From Synergistales bacterium (lineage in GTDB: Bacteria; Synergistota; Synergistia; Synergistales; Aminobacteriaceae): a DNA stretch of 34,140 bases. The notes beneath the pieces are model-generated. The model made no database searches, was not told the DNA's origin, and saw only the letters and a program-made list of their open reading frames with translations. A program made the translations under genes and the position numbers. Location of the stretch: positions 1 to 34,140 of the forward strand of contig BNVH01000038.1 in the NCBI GenBank assembly GCA_025997955.1, written 5' to 3'. Shown piece by piece: positions 30,738-34,140 of this stretch. Numbering within the stretch: position 1 is the stretch's first letter; each line of letters starts with the position of its first letter.

Positions 30738-33158
30738 TTATTTTTTACGCAATGACACCAAAGCCAACGCGAGAGCTATCGCCCCAAACCCTACCCCAAC
30801 GTCGCACCCGCCGCCGCTTCCCTTGCTGTTATTCGAGTCTATATGAGTGATACCGCCCTCAGCTTTGATGGCCTGACTTGGGGTTATGAGCGCTGAGTCG
30901 TTCGTCGTAAGAGTACCGAGCGCGTGTACGGCTAAGCCTCTCTCACCTGTGGCCGATAGAGAGCCGCCTGTGAGGGTGACGTTACCTGCCGCGAACAGAG
31001 CCATGCCGTCCATGCCGTTTGCAAAGACGCTGCCGCTTGACATACTGATATTCTTCTCGGAGAAAACAGCAGTGGCGTAGTCTCCGTTGGCCTCTATGAC
31101 AGCGCCAGAGATTATGATGTCACCCTCTGAAGTTAGAGCGCTGCCCATTGTGTTTGAGATATTAGCGCTAACTCCAAGCTCTATTACGCCACTGCCTCTG
31201 ACTATCACCAATGGGAGGGGCAGGCTTCCCTTATATGAGGCGTTCCACTGTATTATTACCCCAGGGTTTTGGGTGGTGTCTATGGTCAGTGTGCTTGCGC
31301 CGACCTTATCTCCTGAGACAGTTATTACATCGCCAGAGGCTATAGCGTCAAGCCCTGAGTTGTCCCTTATACTCTCGGCTATTAACTCAGGCGCTGTGAG
31401 CGGCCTTACCGTTATGTCGAAACTCTGCTTGTAGTCAGTCGAAACAGGCGAAACCGCAAGCCCGTTGGTTATAGTAGCCAAGACGTTCACAGTCCCGGCT
31501 AATTTAGTGTTCAGCGTGTCGCCGCTTACCGTCGCGCCAGTCGCGCCGGCGTTGAGTACGCTCCAGACTATGGTTTTATAAGTGGCGTTAGAGGGCTCTA
31601 CCGTGCCGGAGAGTTTCAGAGGGGTTCTTTCTGGGGTGAGTGTTGGGACGTTTATTATGTTCGTCACGGGGACGAATGTGGAGGAGTCGGCGGCTTTGTA
31701 GACATCGAAAGATAAGTCGGCAAGCAGATAAGCGTAGCCCACGGGAGGCTCGAGGCCGAAATATACCCTCCCCTCGGCGCTCACCGACGCTATATCGATA
31801 GTCCAAGGGTTAATGTTGCCGCTGTGCAACGACCCTAATGTCGCCTGACCGGTAGCGCTGTTAAGCCAGAAGTTCGACGCGCTCAAGTCGGCGATGACGG
31901 GGGGTGAGATGTTAAAGATGTCGAAGCTGATGAGAGTAGAGGTTTCTGTACCGGGTGAGCCGTTGGCTTGAGCGTTCATGATTTCTATGATATTCATTGG
32001 GCTAGGCAGCCAGAGATGAGCTGGGCCGGGGGATGGCGCGGTGAATTGATAGGAGAAGCCTCCCACGGCGTCTCTTACCGAAAGTTGATAACTATCGCCG
32101 ATGGTGGGCGCTGAATATGTGTAAAGAGTCAAGGGGTCGCCTGAGGCGTTTATTGGAGTGTCGCTTATGCTGTTATTCGTGGCCTCCACTGAGCCGCCTG
32201 TGATGGTGACCGTGGCGGGGGAGCCGAAGCCGATACCGAAGGAGTTTGAACCGGGTCCAATGTCGTAGGTTGCGGTGCTTCCCCTTGTGGCCGTCACAAT
32301 CGCGTTGCCGCTTATTGTAATAATTCCGCCGCCGCCACCGGTGCCGCTACCGCTACCGCTGCCGCCGCCGATACCTGCGCCAGCGTTGAGAGCGCTCGCG
32401 ATCACCGTGCCGCCGCTAATGTTGATAGTGCCTCCGTTGCCGCCGTTGTTGCCGGCACCGCCGGTACCGCTACCGCCGCCGCCGATACCAGCGCCGCTGT
32501 TGCCGCTCGCGGTCACCGTGCCGCCGCTAATGTTGATAGTGCCTCCGTTGCCGCCGGGGCCGCTGACGAGGCCGCCGGGGTCGCTGAAGCCGCCGCCGCC
32601 GCCGATACCTGCGCCGCTGTTGCCGCTCGCGGTCACCGTGCCGCCGCTAATGTTGATAGTGCCTCCGTTGCCGCCGTTGTTGCCGCCAATACCAGCGCCG
32701 CTGCTGCTCGTGGCAAAAAGGGAGCCCGCGCCGGAGATATTGAGCGTCGCGCCGAGCGGAACATGAATCCCGGCGTAGTTCGCAAAGCCCGTAAGAGAGT
32801 TGGTTCCAACCAATGTTAAATTGACAGTCGCGCCGGCGACGATATCGAAAGCGGTAGCGTTGAAACCTGTGAGGTTGATGGTGGCGTTATTAAGTGAAAT
32901 ATTGTAAGTCCCTGGTGTGGTGACGATACTACCGCCGGCCGATGTCGCGCCGGTGATTATATAATCGCCGGGAGTAATAGTTTGCGGCGCAACAAGGGAT
33001 GTAACGTCAATCGTCGTCGGAGCTCCCCAAGCAATGGGCGCGAAAACCGCGCCGCACAACGTGAATATTAAAAGGACTAAGCTAAAGTAAATACAGGGAG
33101 GAGAGAAAACAGATTTGCGGCGTGAACCAGGGCGGCAAAACGGTTTGAATGTTTGCAT
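30738..33158 (-). CDS. Repeat-rich exported surface protein with Synergist-CTERM-like anchor
   Basis: This 806-residue protein has a long signal peptide (about 1-46, ending APIAWGAP). A beta-helix-like region (about 48-350) follows, with Gly-rich repeats of the type GGTINISGGTVTASGNSGAG, as in DUF4353-type carbohydrate-binding domains. A Big-like domain lies further on (about 520-600, PLKLSGTVEPSNATYKTIVW), then a second beta-helix-like region (about 610-770). The C-terminus is GSGGGCDVGVGFGAIALALA, then LVSLRKK: a GGGC motif, a hydrophobic helix and a basic end, matching the Synergist-CTERM sorting signal. It is probably cell-surface and adhesin-like. AGGAGGT lies 10 bases before ATG 33158. 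It is the first gene of the operon, 17 bases from the FecR-domain gene. Confidence 0.75.
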   Translation of the reverse strand: MQTFKPFCRPGSRRKSVFSPPCIYFSLVLLIFTLCGAVFAPIAWGAPTTIDVTSLVAPQTITPGDYIITGATSAGGSIVTTPGTYNISLNNATINLTGFNATAFDIVAGATVNLTLVGTNSLTGFANYAGIHVPLGATLNISGAGSLFATSSSGAGIGGNNGGNGGTINISGGTVTASGNSGAGIGGGGGFSDPGGLVSGPGGNGGTINISGGTVTASGNSGAGIGGGGSGTGGAGNNGGNGGTINISGGTVIASALNAGAGIGGGSGSGSGTGGGGGIITISGNAIVTATRGSTATYDIGPGSNSFGIGFGSPATVTITGGSVEATNNSISDTPINASGDPLTLYTYSAPTIGDSYQLSVRDAVGGFSYQFTAPSPGPAHLWLPSPMNIIEIMNAQANGSPGTETSTLISFDIFNISPPVIADLSASNFWLNSATGQATLGSLHSGNINPWTIDIASVSAEGRVYFGLEPPVGYAYLLADLSFDVYKAADSSTFVPVTNIINVPTLTPERTPLKLSGTVEPSNATYKTIVWSVLNAGATGATVSGDTLNTKLAGTVNVLATITNGLAVSPVSTDYKQSFDITVRPLTAPELIAESIRDNSGLDAIASGDVITVSGDKVGASTLTIDTTQNPGVIIQWNASYKGSLPLPLVIVRGSGVIELGVSANISNTMGSALTSEGDIIISGAVIEANGDYATAVFSEKNISMSSGSVFANGMDGMALFAAGNVTLTGGSLSATGERGLAVHALGTLTTNDSALITPSQAIKAEGGITHIDSNNSKGSGGGCDVGVGFGAIALALALVSLRKK
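32371..32700. repeat. Near-identical internal repeats in the surface protein gene
   Basis: Four copies start at about 32371, 32485, 32605 and 32689 (spacing 114, 120 and 84). The two 120-base copies at 32485 and 32605 share long identical blocks. They encode the Gly-rich beta-helix repeats and keep the frame, so recombination between copies would change protein length by whole repeats. Confidence 0.8.
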
Positions 33159-33213
33159 CTGACATATGACCTCCTAATTATTTAGAGTTTGAAAATTCTA
33201 TCAAATTAGGCTA

Positions 33214-33222
33214 ATTATATCA
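33214..33222 (-). promoter_or_regulatory. Extended -10 promoter of the surface operon
   Basis: The minus strand reads TGATATAAT, a perfect extended -10, about 56 bases upstream of the surface protein start. The -35 position has no consensus and falls on the inverted repeat at 33234-33251. Confidence 0.55.
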
Positions 33223-33233
33223 GTGTTTTATGT

Positions 33234-33251
33234 AAAGTTACGAGTAACTTT
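33234..33251. promoter_or_regulatory. Perfect 8-bp dyad over the -35 region (operator candidate)
   Basis: AAAGTTAC and GTAACTTT flank a 2-base centre (GA). The dyad starts 12 bases upstream of the extended -10 of the surface operon, where a repressor would block, or an activator would replace, -35 recognition. Confidence 0.5.
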
Positions 33252-33502
33252 TTGGGTACATGTTGGCGTGGTCTTTTTTGGCTATAAATGACGGATTGAT
33301 TCTTTAGCTGAAATATTTACAGGGGAGGGCTTTTCTTATGCCTTAAATCTGATAATATAATCTTACCGTACTAAAAAAGTTCTTAAAGTTGAATTTTTAG
33401 GATTTTAGCAAGGCGATATTCTGACTTCGCTCCGTGTTAAAATACTACATAAAACAAAACAATGGTATTTCAAAATATGGTGTTATGAAATGAGGATAGA
33501 CA
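33252..33502. other. A/T-rich intergenic region without a gene
   Basis: This divergent gap lies between the surface operon and the antitoxin-like gene. I see no RNA gene or ORF. It holds two -10-like sequences on the plus strand: TATAAT at 33356-33361 and TG-T-TAAAAT at 33435-33443. Neither has a clear -35. The second is the better candidate for the antitoxin-like gene. Confidence 0.5.
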
Positions 33503-33727
33503 ATGGCGACTTTGAACGGATTCGACCTTTCGATAAAAAGAATACCCGCAAAACAACAGGTTCTGAAACTCGTGGGCTCTCTTCCCGAAAATATAAGTTA
33601 TGAGGACATTATACAAACATTGAGTATTTGCCGTGGCGACCTGAGGGCGCAGACCGATATTCAAGAGGGGCGGTATTATGATACTGAAACCGCAAAACAA
33701 CGCGTCCGTGAAATTGCGGGTGTTTAA
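33503..33727 (+). CDS. Small antitoxin-like protein
   Basis: This 74-residue protein resembles small helical antitoxins of RelE/ParE-type toxin modules: LKLVGSLPENISYEDIIQTL, then an IQEGRYYDTETAKQRVREI segment (the common pattern is LPxxxxxEDixxxL followed by xxGxxxsxExxkxRl). GAGGA lies about 8 bases upstream of ATG 33503. The toxin gene usually overlaps the antitoxin stop. Here an ATG does overlap the stop, but its frame ends after 12 codons, so the toxin is absent or destroyed. The family call is by pattern only. Confidence 0.5.
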   Translation: MATLNGFDLSIKRIPAKQQVLKLVGSLPENISYEDIIQTLSICRGDLRAQTDIQEGRYYDTETAKQRVREIAGV

Positions 33728-33765
33728 TGGCACGGGTGCAACATTCTTCAAAGCCCGTAAAGTGA
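33727..33765 (+). pseudogene. Possible remnant of a toxin gene start
   Basis: ATG 33727 overlaps the antitoxin-like stop (TAATG), the usual toxin position. The frame reads MARVQHSSKPVK and stops at 33765. No recognisable RelE or ParE sequence follows in any frame before the next gene at 33816. It may be a chance overlap. Confidence 0.25.
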
Positions 33766-33815
33766 GGACACGTAACTGTATATAAAACGAACAACGGAGG
33801 GTATGAACATTCAAA

Positions 33816-34140
33816 ATGAGCAAATTGCCGAAAGGAAAACACAAAAATCAAACAGACAAAGCTAAACCCGAATCTGTGTATAGCCTTTCCCTCTTGCCGC
33901 TCAAGAGCGACGTTGTCTTCAAGCTCGTCTTTGGGGACGCTCGGTATATTGATATAATCCGCGCGTTTCTCGTCGCCGCTCTCGACATACCGGAGGAAGA
34001 GTACGACAACTTAAAAATTATCGACCCACACTTAGAACGCGATAGCCCTGACGACAAGCTCGGCATACTCGACGTGAGAGTGCAGCTAAAGAACAAGAAA
34101 ATTATATCAGTGGAGATTCAGGTAAAAGAAATTCCCTTTA
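33816..34140 (+). CDS. Rpn-family PD-(D/E)XK nuclease / putative transposase, 5' part (runs off right edge)
   Basis: A frame from ATG 33816 stays open for 108 codons to the window edge. The protein shows LLPLKSDVVFKLVFGDARY, the start typical of Rpn-family nucleases, and the PD-(D/E)XK core: D86 in KLGILDVRVQLKN and E100-I-Q102 in SVEIQV. Family members (RpnA, YhgA-like) are DNA endonucleases reported to promote RecA-independent recombination and are commonly annotated as transposases. GGAGGG lies 14 bases upstream, a long spacing; ATG 33803 is closer but in a different, closed frame. The end of the gene is outside the window. Confidence 0.85.
   Translation, partial: MSKLPKGKHKNQTDKAKPESVYSLSLLPLKSDVVFKLVFGDARYIDIIRAFLVAALDIPEEEYDNLKIIDPHLERDSPDDKLGILDVRVQLKNKKIISVEIQVKEIPF

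Noticed and set aside
32371..32700. CRISPR array
   Set aside because: The repeats are 84-120 bases apart, translate into a continuous Gly-rich protein and have no unique spacers.
32275..32766. Pro-rich plus-strand ORF of 163 codons
   Set aside because: It is the antisense of the Gly-rich repeats in the surface protein gene.

Overview
The window looks like a chromosomal segment of a host-associated or anaerobic member of the Synergistota. The strongest single pointer is the C-terminus of the large surface protein at 30738-33158 (minus strand): a Gly-rich stretch with an invariant-looking GGGC, a hydrophobic helix and a final RKK, which is the layout of the Synergist-CTERM sorting signal. The diderm features fit (PilQ secretin, an outer-membrane beta-barrel protein), as does the mix of clostridia-like genes (Asp23, CD1247-like, PgpH) with Gram-negative envelope genes. 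The phylum call is inference; no rRNA is present.

Layout. (1) 1-600: the 5' part of a PD-(D/E)XK Rpn-type nuclease/transposase gene on the minus strand, its promoter with a 9-bp tandem repeat, and the leader of the hydrogenase operon. (2) 605-6956: five-gene operon for a group 3d-like NAD(P)-linked [NiFe]-hydrogenase, hoxEFUYH, in which the HoxU position holds a 639-residue NuoG-like protein. A hairpin closes it. (3) 7038-12150: a 1340-residue hybrid sensor kinase (7TM sensor, GAF, kinase, receivers, Hpt) overlapping a REC-HD-GYP response regulator. (4) 12273-16848: pilMNOPQ, the type IV pilus alignment and secretin cluster, behind a good promoter. (5) 16883-28082: a long, tightly packed plus-strand run of housekeeping genes: efp, a CD1247-like zinc-ribbon protein, an Asp23 protein, an unknown membrane protein, nusB, xseA, mazG, a PycB/OadA-type carboxyltransferase, phoH, pgpH, ybeY and a CBS/CorC protein, ending at a bidirectional terminator. 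(6) 28163-33158: a minus-strand three-gene surface operon: Synergist-CTERM repeat protein, FecR-domain protein, and TPR plus beta-barrel outer-membrane protein resembling Slam (DUF560). (7) 33159-34140: regulatory region, an orphan antitoxin-like gene with a possible toxin remnant, and the start of a second Rpn-family nuclease running off the window.

How it fits together. Hydrogenase and carboxyltransferase suggest fermentative redox balancing. The kinase/HD-GYP pair would link an external signal to c-di-GMP breakdown just upstream of the pilus genes. PgpH is a c-di-AMP phosphodiesterase family member, so two cyclic-dinucleotide enzymes are present. The surface operon is the least ordinary part: an adhesin-like exported protein, a FecR protein whose C-terminus looks barrel-like, and a Slam-like outer-membrane protein sit under one promoter with a perfect dyad over its -35 region. 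It is my best candidate for an undescribed system.
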